A program made the position numbers and the translations under genes. Of a stretch of DNA of 64,000 bases, positions 36,159 through 45,101 are shown one piece after another (position 1 is the first letter of the stretch; each line of letters starts with the position of its first letter). Under the pieces are notes generated by a model, which saw nothing but the letters and a program-made list of their open reading frames with translations, was not told the DNA's origin and did no database searches. Origin of the DNA: Archangium gephyra (GTDB lineage: Bacteria; Myxococcota; Myxococcia; Myxococcales; Myxococcaceae); contig NZ_CP011509.1 of the NCBI RefSeq assembly GCF_001027285.1, forward strand, positions 1,744,501 to 1,808,500. The letters are read 5' to 3'.

Positions 36159-38042
36159 GTGCATTGCCCGCCGCGCGCGGACCGCTGCATGATGCCGCTG
36201 CCTATGACGATGGTCTCGCGGCAGTCGGAGCGCATCGAGCGCTCATTCAGTGTCGGGGAGTTCAAGCGGCTTGCCCTCGATGAGCTCGATGAGCTCCTCA
36301 CCCGGGTCCGGGAGCGCGAGGAGCTCGCGAGCAGCCACGGCTTCGTGAAGCGCACGCCCACGCCCCTGCTCAGCCACATGACGCTGGAGGAGCTTGCCTC
36401 GCGGGTACGTGGGGCGGCCAGTGCCCTGGGCGAGCAGTTCCCCGCGCGGCGGTCTTTCGCGCAGCGCGCCAGCGAGAGCCTTCAGGCGCTGCTCTCGGCC
36501 CGGGACAGCGGGCTGCTGGTGCTCGAGGCCTATCATCGGATGCTGGACCTCGCGGACGAGGTGCTCGAGCGGCCTCACGGCGACACCGGGGGGCGGCTGC
36601 GGATGACGGCCGATGCCAGGCGCATCTATCTGCTCGCGACGAGTGACCCCGCGCAGACGCCGGTGGGCCGCGCCGCGGCCGAGGACGCGGAGGATCTGCG
36701 CTTCCTCGCGGCGACCGTCGAGCTGCTCGGGCGGCTGCGGGAAGCGGGGCACGCTCCGGACCGTGACGAGGTGACCGCCCTGCGTGCGGCCTATCGGCTC
36801 ATCGAGCGGGGCGTGCAGCTGCCCACCGCCTACCAGTCGCTCGGTACCTCTGGATTCCGGCCCGTGCAGACCTGTCTCTCCCTGGCGGATCCAGGAGAGG
36901 GGCATATCCGGATCACCTGCCAGGATGCCCGGCTGATGCGGGGCACCGTCATCCATGTCGAGCACATCGACCGGGACAAGGAGTTCAACAAGGAGCTGGT
37001 GGAGCCCTACCGGCTGCCCGCGGCCATCAACGCCGCGCGTGTCCGCCTGCACGCGGGCGACGCGGCCCCGGTCACCGCCTTCATCGGCCGCCCCGTCTTC
37101 GAGAGCCAGCATGTGCGGAGGGATCTGCTGAAGTCCGTCCACCTCATCGCCAGCGCCTGCACGGCCATGTTCATGAATGGCATTGCCGACTGCAAGATTG
37201 GCATCGAGCGGATGACCGCCTCCGAAGCCGTCGAGGTCATGCGGGGCATCGTCGGCAATGTCTTCCGCGACTCGAGCCGCCAGTACCTCTCCGCCGCCTT
37301 CAACCTCAATACGCCCATCCTCCAGGACCTCGATGGCCAGAAGCGCGAGGTGACGGATCGTTTCGAGCTGGGGCTGCTCGGCATCGAGCTGGCGAGGCGT
37401 GGGGGTTTCGACAAGGTGACGTGGGACGGCGCCTCCAACAAGGTTCCGAGCGAGCCCATCGTGGAGCAGCTCACCCACGCCCAGCTCGTCGAGTTGGTGC
37501 ACCGGGCCCACGAGGTGGGCCTGGAGACGTATATCTCCGCGGGACTGCTTCCCCAGCACATGCGGGTAGCCACCCACGCGGGAGTGGGAGGCGTGGGGAT
37601 CGGGACCAGCCTCCACTACATCGACTCGGACACCAAACTGATGGGGGCCTTGAAGCCGGAGGCCATCCTCGAGGTGCTGCACGTCCGCGACGAGGCCGCG
37701 CGGGAGCCGCTGGGGCGCGCGGCCTGGCTGTTGGCCCGGCTCGACCGGCTCTACTTCGAGAAGGCACTCTCCCAGGACGACGAGCCCCTCCGGCAACAGC
37801 TCTTCGCGGCGGTGCGGGAGCGGAACGAGGCGCAGGCGAGCGCGCTCTTCGAACGTCTGGGCCACGTGGTGGCGATGGACGTGGACCGGGTCCACCCGGT
37901 GCTGGCCCGGGCCCACCGGCTGCTCGAGGCCACCAGTCCCCTGGCGCAGGTCCGCCGGGCAGGCGAGTGGCCCCACCTGCGAGCCACGGTCGCGCGGCTT
38001 GCCGCGATGCACGATGTGAGCGCCCTCAAGGAGCTTCTATGA
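36159..38042 (+). CDS. Unknown large protein with a TIM-barrel-like C-terminal half (operon with RpiA)
   Basis: A 627-residue protein I cannot assign. The N-terminal half is helical and Arg/Leu/Glu-rich. The second half has strand-helix units such as AAINAARVRLHAGD, LIASACTAMFMNGIADCKIG, RGGFDKVTWDGASNKVPSEP and VGLETYISAGLLPQHMRVA. It ends in THAGVGGVGIGTSLHYID, a Gly-rich turn like the phosphate-binding end of TIM barrels. It looks like an enzyme acting on a phosphorylated substrate; that is inference. Start: AGGAGG (36150-36155) lies 3 nt before GTG 36159; ATG 36189 is an alternative. Its stop overlaps the next ATG (ATGA). Confidence 0.62.
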   Translation: MHCPPRADRCMMPLPMTMVSRQSERIERSFSVGEFKRLALDELDELLTRVREREELASSHGFVKRTPTPLLSHMTLEELASRVRGAASALGEQFPARRSFAQRASESLQALLSARDSGLLVLEAYHRMLDLADEVLERPHGDTGGRLRMTADARRIYLLATSDPAQTPVGRAAAEDAEDLRFLAATVELLGRLREAGHAPDRDEVTALRAAYRLIERGVQLPTAYQSLGTSGFRPVQTCLSLADPGEGHIRITCQDARLMRGTVIHVEHIDRDKEFNKELVEPYRLPAAINAARVRLHAGDAAPVTAFIGRPVFESQHVRRDLLKSVHLIASACTAMFMNGIADCKIGIERMTASEAVEVMRGIVGNVFRDSSRQYLSAAFNLNTPILQDLDGQKREVTDRFELGLLGIELARRGGFDKVTWDGASNKVPSEPIVEQLTHAQLVELVHRAHEVGLETYISAGLLPQHMRVATHAGVGGVGIGTSLHYIDSDTKLMGALKPEAILEVLHVRDEAAREPLGRAAWLLARLDRLYFEKALSQDDEPLRQQLFAAVRERNEAQASALFERLGHVVAMDVDRVHPVLARAHRLLEATSPLAQVRRAGEWPHLRATVARLAAMHDVSALKELL

Positions 38043-39181
38043 GCGAGGATGTCGTGGGACGGCGGGGTGTCTACGAAGGGGCGGATGGGCACGGCGGAGT
38101 GCTCCGTCTGCCTCGCCACGTGGACCCCCAACTCGATGGCACCCGTCTGGCCAGCCACCACCCCCAGCGGTACCGCGTCGATCTGCCCGCCGACAGCGTG
38201 GAGCAGGCCGACTTCGATGCCCTCCTCGAGGCGACCATTCCCCGCGAGGTCCTCGCCCGCACCGAGCAGGTCCTCCAGGAGGCGCGGCGGCTGGCCGGGC
38301 AGGGGCTGGCGGACACGCCGCCGATCGACGCCGCTTCCTGGCGGCGGGGCATCCTCCTGTCCTGGCTCCATGCCCGGGATCTCGCCGTCATCCTCGATGC
38401 GCTCGGCCATCCCCGAGACGTGGCGAACGTGCATGACGTCGAGGAGTTCGCGCTCGGCAAGCGGCTCAAGGAGCGCCTGGGCAGCGCGGACCCCTGGTAC
38501 CGCGACTGGGTGCTGTCGCTCCCGGACGAGGCGCGCATCAACGTGGGCTTCTTCAACCCCCACCTGGCCGCCTCGATGTTCAAGTGGGGGGATGCGAAGA
38601 GCGGGGTGCAGAACGCGATGGATGCCCATCGGCTGGCCGCACACCATGTGGGGACACCCGAGGCGCCCCTGGAGTGGATGGAGCGTGCCGCCAATTTCGT
38701 CGTCCACCACATCCCCCGTGAGCATCTGGGCATCCGCCACGAGCCGCGAGGAGCGTGGTCGGACCTCGAGCAGCGGCTGAAGGAGGACTCCGCCATCAAC
38801 CGCTCGGAGGTCGGTCAGCAGATCGCTCGCGACGCGGCACACCTGGCCGCGTTGTTGGAGCGCGAGGGGAAGATCATCCCCTGGCAGCTCCTGCGGGTTC
38901 CCACGGGTGTCCAGCCCCAGCAGGTGGAGCACGCCATGCTGGTGCTCCGGGCAAGGCGGCACGAGGCCGCCGCGGCCCTCCAGGCCGATGCGAGCGCCGC
39001 TTCCGAGGCGGAGGGCGGGGTGCAACTCGATGGGTTCGACGCGCTCGTCGAGAAGGCCTTGCGCGTGTTCGAGCGTGTCCCCGAGGCGATCGCGGTGGAG
39101 TCCAGCTCCAGGCCCCACCTGGCCACGCTGTACAAGGGGTGGCTCGAGGAGCTCGCGAGCGGCGGCGCGCGGATTGTCTGA
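38039..39181 (+). CDS. Unknown 380-residue protein (operon with RpiA)
   Basis: No family recognised. It is soluble, with no signal or membrane helix. Notable conserved-looking phrases are QADFDALLEATIPREVLART, WRRGILLSWLHARDLAVIL, SLPDEARINVGFFNPHLAAS, HHIPREHLGIRHEP and a C-terminal ESSSRPHLATLYKGWLEEL. The cluster of His, Arg and Asn residues would fit an enzyme with a charged substrate. The ATG overlaps the stop of the preceding gene by four bases, and rpiA starts 12 bases after its stop, so all three proteins should be made together. Confidence 0.6.
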   Translation: MSEDVVGRRGVYEGADGHGGVLRLPRHVDPQLDGTRLASHHPQRYRVDLPADSVEQADFDALLEATIPREVLARTEQVLQEARRLAGQGLADTPPIDAASWRRGILLSWLHARDLAVILDALGHPRDVANVHDVEEFALGKRLKERLGSADPWYRDWVLSLPDEARINVGFFNPHLAASMFKWGDAKSGVQNAMDAHRLAAHHVGTPEAPLEWMERAANFVVHHIPREHLGIRHEPRGAWSDLEQRLKEDSAINRSEVGQQIARDAAHLAALLEREGKIIPWQLLRVPTGVQPQQVEHAMLVLRARRHEAAAALQADASAASEAEGGVQLDGFDALVEKALRVFERVPEAIAVESSSRPHLATLYKGWLEELASGGARIV

Positions 39182-39193
39182 GGGCACGAGACC

Positions 39194-39892
39194 ATGGCGG
39201 ACCTGGAGAAGGAGAAGGAGTCAGCGGCGCGCAAGAGCCTCGAGTGGGTGCGGGACGGAATGGTGCTCGGGCTGGGCACGGGAAGTACCGCCGCCTACGT
39301 GATCCGGTTGCTGGGCCTTCGGGTCCGCGAGGGGCTGCGGATCCGGGCGGTTCCCACCTCCGCCAGCACCGAGGCGCTCGCACGTGCCGAGGGCATTCCG
39401 TTGGTGACGTTCGCCGACGTGAAGGAGCTCGATGTGGCCATCGATGGCGCGGATGAGGTCGATCCCTCGCTGCGGCTCATCAAGGGCGGAGGAGGGGCGC
39501 TGCTTCGCGAGAAGATCGTCGCGGCCGCGGCCCGCCAGGTGCTCATCCTCACGGACTCCAGCAAGCCCCGGGAGTCACTCGGCCGGTTCCCGCTGCCAGT
39601 CGAGGTGGTGCGCTTCGGCTGGGAGCTGGTGGCGGAGCGGCTGTCGCGCCTGGGCGTGACACCGCGGTTGCGGCGGGGCCGGGAGGGCACGCCCTTCGTC
39701 ACCGACGAGGGCCACTATCTGCTCGACTGTCCCTTCGGCACCATCGCCGACCCCGAGGCGCTCGCCCGGACGCTCGACGCGATGCCGGGCGTGGTCGAGC
39801 ATGGGCTCTTCCTGGACCTGGCGGACGTCGTCCTCGTGGGCCGGGGTGAGTCCGTCGAGGTGCGAGAGCGAGGGCGCGAGCCGGGACGGTGA
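39194..39892 (+). CDS. rpiA: Ribose-5-phosphate isomerase A
   Basis: A 232-residue RpiA, interconverting ribose-5-phosphate and ribulose-5-phosphate. The motifs are clear: MVLGLGTGSTAAYVI (phosphate loop), VAIDGADEVDPSLRLIKGGGGALLREK with the catalytic acid and Lys, and DSSKPRESLG. Length is normal. It is the third gene of a tight operon behind two unrecognised proteins, which points to use of a pentose phosphate (or an analogue) in their pathway rather than plain housekeeping. The C-terminus ends with an Arg/Glu-rich tail. Confidence 0.93.
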   Translation: MADLEKEKESAARKSLEWVRDGMVLGLGTGSTAAYVIRLLGLRVREGLRIRAVPTSASTEALARAEGIPLVTFADVKELDVAIDGADEVDPSLRLIKGGGGALLREKIVAAAARQVLILTDSSKPRESLGRFPLPVEVVRFGWELVAERLSRLGVTPRLRRGREGTPFVTDEGHYLLDCPFGTIADPEALARTLDAMPGVVEHGLFLDLADVVLVGRGESVEVRERGREPGR

Positions 39893-39988
39893 AGCACCCC
39901 AGGCAGGGCCGCCTGCTGTCCGGGAGGGCAGGGGCGGGTTGGCGGGGAGGGGGGGGCGGATGCATCTTTCGCCGCAGGAGGAGTGCCC

Positions 39989-40408
39989 ATGCGCTCATGG
40001 ACCGTACTCGCCGGGCTCACCGTGGCCACGCTCGCCCTGGGCGCGGCGAGGGCCGAGGATCCCACCCCCCCGGTGCTCAAGGACGTCCAGGAGAAGGCCA
40101 CGCCTGGGGACCAGTTCACCGAGACGGAGGCCGGCTCGTTTCAGGGCACGGTGAAGGGAGCCACGGGGAACGTCCTCACGCTCGACGTGGGCCGGAAGGC
40201 GCCGCTGGTGCAGGCCGTCGTGAAGGACGAGGACACGGTGCGCATCCGTCAGGAGGGCCGGCCGGAGCCGATGGCCCTCGAGCAGCTGCGGGAGGGCACG
40301 CGCGTGCGCACCTCCTTCCGCAACGAGGGCGGTGTCCGCGTGGTGACTTCCATCGAGGTGCTCGAGCCCGCCACTGGTTCACAGAGCCAATCGCCGTCAG
40401 GCAAGTGA
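39989..40408 (+). CDS. Small exported OB-like (DUF5666-type) protein
   Basis: A 139-residue exported protein: Sec signal MRSWTVLAGLTVATLALGAA cleaved at RAE, then beta-rich segments SFQGTVKGATGNVLTLDVG and LEQLREGTRVRTSFRNEGG. The layout matches the lipoprotein at 10579, so they may be paralogues. AGGAGGAG 5 nt before ATG 39989 is a very strong ribosome site. It ends just before repeat copy 3, which could act as its terminator. Confidence 0.7.
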   Translation: MRSWTVLAGLTVATLALGAARAEDPTPPVLKDVQEKATPGDQFTETEAGSFQGTVKGATGNVLTLDVGRKAPLVQAVVKDEDTVRIRQEGRPEPMALEQLREGTRVRTSFRNEGGVRVVTSIEVLEPATGSQSQSPSGK

Positions 40409-40416
40409 GCCAATGT

Positions 40417-40451
40417 CCCCTCTCCCTTCGGGAGAGGGTCAGGGTGAGGGT
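40417..40451 (+). repeat. Palindromic genomic repeat, copy 3 (forward)
   Basis: CCCTCTCCCTTCGGGAGAGGG followed by TCAGGGTGAGGG. It faces copy 4 (reverse) across about 65 bases, so the pair forms a larger inverted structure between convergent genes. Confidence 0.88.
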
Positions 40452-40517
40452 GTCCGGGTCCGTTCTTCAACCCGTGGACCACACGGTGGACAGGGGGTTC
40501 AACCCGGGATGCGTGGC

Positions 40518-40553
40518 ACCCTCACCCCGTCCCTCTCCCGGAGGGCGAGGGGA
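40518..40553 (-). repeat. Palindromic genomic repeat, copy 4 (reverse)
   Basis: Plus-strand ACCCTCACCCCGTCCCTCTC then CCGGAGGGCGAGGGG; the reverse complement of the unit. Together with copy 3 it brackets 40452-40517. Confidence 0.88.
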
Positions 40554-40567
40554 AATACTCGACGGAC

Positions 40568-41389
40568 TCAGCGAAGCAGGACCTGCTCGATGTGGGCCGC
40601 GAGCGCGCTGGGGTTGAGCTTGCCGGGGGACTGCGTCACCAGTTTCCCCTCCCCATCGAGCAGGGCGAGATACGGAATGTTCTGTGGGTACGTCCCTCCG
40701 AAGTCATTCACCACGCGCGTGAGGCTCTCGGGGTCATGGGGCGCGGCGCGCAGGGCCGTGAACACGGGGCGCGAGCGCTGCAGGTAACGGACGAGCTCGG
40801 ACTCATCCGTGTCGAGCGAGAGCGCCACCACCTCCAGGCCCTGCTCCCGGTAGTTGCGGGCCACCGCGTTCACGGTGGGAAACATCTTCCGGCAGGACGA
40901 GCACGACGAGGCGTAGAGGAAGACGAGGGTGGCCTTGTTTCCCGCGCGTGTCCGCTCCAGCAGCGTGTCCACCTCCACGGTCTCGACGCGTCCATTGAAG
41001 TCCGGCGGCTCGCGAGGGTTCGCCGCCTGGGTGGCGTCATCCTCGCTGGCCACCTGGAGTTGCGGAATCCCGGCGAGGTCGTCCGCCACCTTGGACTTCA
41101 TCGCCTCCTGCTCTTTCAGGACACGCTGCCGCTCCTGGTCGATGCGCGCGAGGAGCCGGGCCGCGGCCTCCGCGTCCATGCTCTGGGGAGGCACCTGGCG
41201 CAGCAGCCCCTCGATGACCGTCATCTCCGGGTCGACATAGGCCAGGTCCGCCTTCGTGGCCGTCAGCCGTCCGAAGGCGAGATAGGCCTGGGTGTACTCC
41301 TCGGAGGGCTTCCTCTTCGTGCCGCAGGCGAGGCCCGTCATCAACAGCAGGCACGCGAGCAGCGAACGGGAGCGGAGCGATGGAGACAT
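40568..41389 (-). CDS. Thioredoxin-like lipoprotein (TlpA/ResA type)
   Basis: A 273-residue lipoprotein with lipobox Cys22 (MTGLAC). A helical, Gln/Glu-rich region (about 30-120) precedes a thioredoxin fold with the redox pair in FLYASSCSSCRKMFP, then VVALSLDTDESELVRYL and the cis-Pro in QNIPYLALLDG. It would work as a thiol-disulfide oxidoreductase or peroxiredoxin-like protein in the cell envelope. The gene lies 12 bases after the serine hydrolase gene on the same strand and ends 15 bases from repeat copy 4. Confidence 0.8.
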   Translation of the reverse strand: MSPSLRSRSLLACLLLMTGLACGTKRKPSEEYTQAYLAFGRLTATKADLAYVDPEMTVIEGLLRQVPPQSMDAEAAARLLARIDQERQRVLKEQEAMKSKVADDLAGIPQLQVASEDDATQAANPREPPDFNGRVETVEVDTLLERTRAGNKATLVFLYASSCSSCRKMFPTVNAVARNYREQGLEVVALSLDTDESELVRYLQRSRPVFTALRAAPHDPESLTRVVNDFGGTYPQNIPYLALLDGEGKLVTQSPGKLNPSALAAHIEQVLLR

Positions 41390-41401
41390 GTCTCCCCCAG
41401 T

Positions 41402-42544
41402 CTAGCGTGCGTTGGGGAAGGTCTCGAAGGGCCAGGGAATCGCCCCGGGGCTTCCGAGCCACAGGTCCGCCACCCGCTGGGCGAGCCTCCACGGCTCCCC
41501 GCCCGCCCGGTTCGTCAGGACGATGACCGTGAGTCGCTGCTCCGGGTACTTCACGATGGCGTTGGTGAAGCCCGACGTCTCGCCATGGTGCGACAGGCGC
41601 GGCCGTCCTCCGTCGTCATCGATGAACCAGCCGAAGCCATAGCGCCCGGAGGTGCCATCCGGCAGGACCGGGGCCGTCCACGCGAGCCGCTGGGTGTCCT
41701 CGCGGATGAGCGCGTGCGTGTCCAGGGCCCTGTCCCACGCCACCCACTCCTCCACGGACGAGTAGATGCCCCCATCTCCCAGCACGGCGCTGGTGGGGCT
41801 CTGGTCCCGAGGGCGGAAGCCCTTCGCATCGGCCACGTAGCCGTACGCGCGCTGGGGCACCGTCGTCACCCCCGCCTCGTGCGCGACCGTCGAGCGCATG
41901 CCCGCGGGGGTGAAGACCCGCTCGTGGAGGAAGCGGGCGAACGGCATTCCACTCACCTGCTCCACGAGGAGGGCGAGCACCGCGTAGCCGGAGTTGCTGT
42001 AGCGCACCGCCGTCCCGGGCGGGAAGTACGTGCGCTCGGCGCGGGAGAGGAGCGCGAGCACGTCGCGGTCCTTCACCTGCACGCTCTGGGTGTCCGGGAC
42101 GAAGGCCTCGTAGTCCCAGAGGCCCGAGGTGTGGTGGAGCAGGTGGCGGATGCGGACCTCGCTCGCGTGGGCGGGGAAGCCCGGGAGCACCTCGGCCACG
42201 CGGTCGTCGTAGCGGAGCCTGCCCTCCTCGGCGAGCCGCAGGATGGCCAGGGCCGTGAACTGCTTGGAGAGCGAGGCCAGCCGGTAGTGCGTCGCCGTCG
42301 TGGCGGGCGTGCGCTCCGGGAGCTCCGCCAGCCCATAGGCGCGGCGGAGCACGGCCTTCCCCTCGTGGATCACCACGACGCTGGCGCCGGGAGTTTCCGG
42401 GCCGGCATAGCTGGCGAAGAGCGCGTCCACGGTGCTCACGTCCGGGGCCGGGAGCGTTCGGACGCTCGACGTGGCTCCGGTACACCCGGCGAGCAGGGCA
42501 AGGGCGGCGAAGAGGGCGGCGGTCGTGAGGGAGGAGTCGTGCAT
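41402..42544 (-). CDS. Serine beta-lactamase-like hydrolase, lipoprotein
   Basis: A 380-residue lipoprotein (lipobox LLAG-Cys21) of the class C beta-lactamase / penicillin-binding-like / esterase EstB family. The catalytic motifs are SLSKQF (SxxK), YSNSGY (YxN) and HHGETSG (the KTG-like HxG). Its family covers esterases, D-aminopeptidases and cell-wall enzymes, so the substrate is open. GGAGGGAG 5 nt before ATG 42544 fixes the start. It probably forms an operon with the thioredoxin lipoprotein. Confidence 0.85.
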   Translation of the reverse strand: MHDSSLTTAALFAALALLAGCTGATSSVRTLPAPDVSTVDALFASYAGPETPGASVVVIHEGKAVLRRAYGLAELPERTPATTATHYRLASLSKQFTALAILRLAEEGRLRYDDRVAEVLPGFPAHASEVRIRHLLHHTSGLWDYEAFVPDTQSVQVKDRDVLALLSRAERTYFPPGTAVRYSNSGYAVLALLVEQVSGMPFARFLHERVFTPAGMRSTVAHEAGVTTVPQRAYGYVADAKGFRPRDQSPTSAVLGDGGIYSSVEEWVAWDRALDTHALIREDTQRLAWTAPVLPDGTSGRYGFGWFIDDDGGRPRLSHHGETSGFTNAIVKYPEQRLTVIVLTNRAGGEPWRLAQRVADLWLGSPGAIPWPFETFPNAR

Positions 42545-42582
42545 GCGACTCCCTCCATACCTCACACGTGCCCTTCGCCACC

Positions 42583-42612
42583 TTCACACCGTCCCTCTCC
42601 CGGAGGGACAGG
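42583..42612 (-). repeat. Palindromic genomic repeat, degraded copy 5 (reverse)
   Basis: CACACCGTCCCTCTCCCGGA followed by GGGACAGGGG: the stem half of the unit is kept but the CCCTCACCC tail has decayed. It sits between the Ser/Thr kinase stop and the serine hydrolase start. Confidence 0.6.
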
Positions 42613-42618
42613 GGCGCG

Positions 42619-44202
42619 TCAACGGCCCGTCTTGATGCCCAGCGCGGCGGGGTTGCGGCGCGGCTTCTTCGGCGTGAGCTTCACCGAGAACGAGGGCGCG
42701 TTCTCGGCGGACACCCGGTGCTCCTCCGTCTCGTAGCCTTCCATCTTCAGCGCCACCTTCACCGGCGGCGCATCCGGAGGGAGCGGCAGGTCCATCGGCG
42801 TCGCGCCGTACTGCTTCCCATCCACTTCCACCAGCGCGCCCGCCGGCTCCGAGAGCACCTTCAGCTTCACCGGCTGCGGCTCCACCGGCGCGGGCGGCTC
42901 AACGGGCGCCGGCCCGGGCTCCGTCCGCACCACCGGGGCGGGCTCCGTCACCCGGGGAGCCTCGGCCGGCTGCTGGCGCGACATGACGATCGCCGCCCCC
43001 GCGCACACGAGCAGCGTGCCCACGCTGGCCAGGATGGCCACCCGTGGGACGCGCCGCTTGGGCTCGGGAGCCGGGGGGATCGACAGCGTGTGCCGGCTGC
43101 GGCCATTCGTCAGCGGACGCGGCGGCGGGACCACGGGCGTTCCCGTCCCCGCCGGAGTGGAGATGCGTGCCCCGGCGGCCTGCTGCGAGACCGAACGCGC
43201 GTTGCTGCGCGACGAGTTGGACTTCGCGTCCAGGTCCGCGTCCTCGGCGAGCTGATCCAGGTTGACCGGATCCGACTCGCGCGTGATGCGCTCGGTGTAC
43301 AGGTCCCTCAGGTACGCGGACAGGTGCGCGTTGCTGGCCGGCAACCGGTACTGGAGGATGTAGTCCTCGATGGCCAGCCGGAAGGCACCGCAGTCCGGGA
43401 AGCGTCCCTCCGGCGTGGGCGCCAGCGCCCGGAGCACCAGCTCGTCCACGCCCGGCGGCAGCTTCGGGTTGAGCTGCGAGGGCGGCGGCACCTGGCAGTC
43501 GCGCACCAGCCGCAGCGTCATCAGGTCCGACTCGCCCTTGAACAGGCGCCGGCCCGTCAGCATCTCCCAGAGCACCACGCCCAGGGCGAACAAGTCACTG
43601 CGCGCATCCACCGGCTGGCCGTTGGCCTGCTCGGGGGACATGTACGGGTACTTGCCCTTGAGCACCCCGGTGGCCGTGTTCGACGCGCTTCCCGCCGCCT
43701 TGGCCACGCCGAAGTCGATGACCTTCACGCCTCCGTCGAAGCCCACCAGGATGTTCTGCGGCGACACGTCCCGGTGCACCAGCTGCAGCGGCTGGCCCTG
43801 CGGATTGCGCGCCTGGTGCGCGTAGTGCAGCCCCGCCGCCGCCTCCGCGATGATGCGCAGCACCAGCCCCACCGGCAGCGGCTTGCCCTGCGCCCGCGCG
43901 TACTTCTCCAGCCGGCGCACGTCGTCGCCCTGCACGTACTCCATGGCCAGACAGTGCCGGCCGTCTATCTCCGTCAGCTCCAGGATGGTGATGAGGTTGG
44001 GGTGCGCCAGCCGCGCCACCAGCCGCGCCTCCTCCAGGAACATCGTGAGGAAGTCCTCATCCTCGGCCAGGTGCGGCAGGATGAGCTTGAGGACGACGAG
44101 TCTCTCCAGACCCGCGCCCCGCTCGAGCGCCAGGAACACCTGGCCCATCCCGCCGGAGGCAATCTTGCGCAGCAGCTGGTACTTGCCGAAGGGGACAGCC
44201 AT
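42619..44202 (-). CDS. Membrane Ser/Thr protein kinase with C-terminal PEGA domain
   Basis: A 527-residue eukaryote-like kinase. The catalytic domain (about 7-280) has the Gly-rich loop [11 protein letters not shown], catalytic loop [13 protein letters not shown] (SPQN in place of KPEN, common in myxobacteria), DFGVAK and the SPE motif YMSPEQ. A Ser/Pro-rich juxtamembrane stretch and one membrane helix ([20 protein letters not shown]) follow. A Pro/Glu spacer then leads to a PEGA domain ([20 protein letters not shown]) outside the membrane. No paired phosphatase or target is next door. ATG 44202 lacks an obvious ribosome site. Confidence 0.9.
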   Translation of the reverse strand: MAVPFGKYQLLRKIASGGMGQVFLALERGAGLERLVVLKLILPHLAEDEDFLTMFLEEARLVARLAHPNLITILELTEIDGRHCLAMEYVQGDDVRRLEKYARAQGKPLPVGLVLRIIAEAAAGLHYAHQARNPQGQPLQLVHRDVSPQNILVGFDGGVKVIDFGVAKAAGSASNTATGVLKGKYPYMSPEQANGQPVDARSDLFALGVVLWEMLTGRRLFKGESDLMTLRLVRDCQVPPPSQLNPKLPPGVDELVLRALAPTPEGRFPDCGAFRLAIEDYILQYRLPASNAHLSAYLRDLYTERITRESDPVNLDQLAEDADLDAKSNSSRSNARSVSQQAAGARISTPAGTGTPVVPPPRPLTNGRSRHTLSIPPAPEPKRRVPRVAILASVGTLLVCAGAAIVMSRQQPAEAPRVTEPAPVVRTEPGPAPVEPPAPVEPQPVKLKVLSEPAGALVEVDGKQYGATPMDLPLPPDAPPVKVALKMEGYETEEHRVSAENAPSFSVKLTPKKPRRNPAALGIKTGR

Positions 44203-44295
44203 GACGCAACACGATAACCCGGCTTCTGAGAATCAGCGAATGTCCTCGCCGCGACATTCGGTCGCGGAGCAGGCAGGCAACCGAGCCCTGGCCAC

Positions 44296-45057
44296 TCAGG
44301 CTTTCAGTTTGTAACCAGAGCGTAACGCGGCCCACGCCACGCCTGTTGCCACCAAGGCTACAGCCACGAGGATGCTGGCGCCCAACAGGGGCGAGAAGCC
44401 ACTCTGGCCCAGCATGCCGTAGCGCAGCCCCTCCACCATGTAGACCATGGGGTTGAAGAGGCTGACGTGGTTCCAGGGCGAGGGCAGCTGGCGCACCGAG
44501 TAGAAGATGCCGCCCAGGAAGGTGAGCGGCAGCATCACGAAGGTGGGGAAGAAGTTGATCTGCTCGAACTTCTCGGCCCACACGGCCGCCAATATCCCCA
44601 GCACGCTGAAGGTATAGGAGGACAGCAGCAGGAAGAGGAGCGCGGCGGGCGCGTGCTCCAGGCGGAAGCCGGTGAAGAGCGTGGCCACCGCCCAGGTGAG
44701 CCCGCCCACCAGCAGCCCGCGCACCATGGCCCCGCCGATGAAGCCGGCCATCAGCTCCAGCGGCCCCAGCGGCGCCACCAGCAGGTCCACCACCGTGCCC
44801 TGAATCTTGGTGATGAAGAGCGAGGAGCTGCTGTTGAGGAAGGCGTTGTTGGCCAGGCCCATGAAGACGAGGCCCGGGACGATGAACTGCAGGTAGGGCA
44901 CGCCCTCCACCTCGTGCACGCGGCCGGAGAGCGAGTAGCCGAAGACGAGGAAGTAGAGCGAGGTGCTGATGAGCGGTGAGAGGACCGTCTGGCCCGGCAC
45001 GCGCATGAAGCGGCGGACCTCCTTCACCAGCAGGGACTTCATCCCAATCGTGTTCAT
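44296..45057 (-). CDS. ABC-2 type transporter permease (YadH-like)
   Basis: A 253-residue permease with six hydrophobic helices and the ABC-2 signature near the C-terminus (NFFPTFVMLPLTFLGGIFYS, then LFNPMVYMVEGLRYG). It is closest in layout to E. coli YadH, and its ATPase partner is the next gene upstream. The substrate is unknown. ATG 45057 is chosen; ATG 45042 is possible. It follows the ATPase gene by 44 bases on the same strand. Confidence 0.87.
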   Translation of the reverse strand: MNTIGMKSLLVKEVRRFMRVPGQTVLSPLISTSLYFLVFGYSLSGRVHEVEGVPYLQFIVPGLVFMGLANNAFLNSSSSLFITKIQGTVVDLLVAPLGPLELMAGFIGGAMVRGLLVGGLTWAVATLFTGFRLEHAPAALLFLLLSSYTFSVLGILAAVWAEKFEQINFFPTFVMLPLTFLGGIFYSVRQLPSPWNHVSLFNPMVYMVEGLRYGMLGQSGFSPLLGASILVAVALVATGVAWAALRSGYKLKA

Positions 45058-45101
45058 AGAGTCGTCGTGGGGGTCGTCGTGCGAAGGCGTGTGGAGGGCG
45101 C

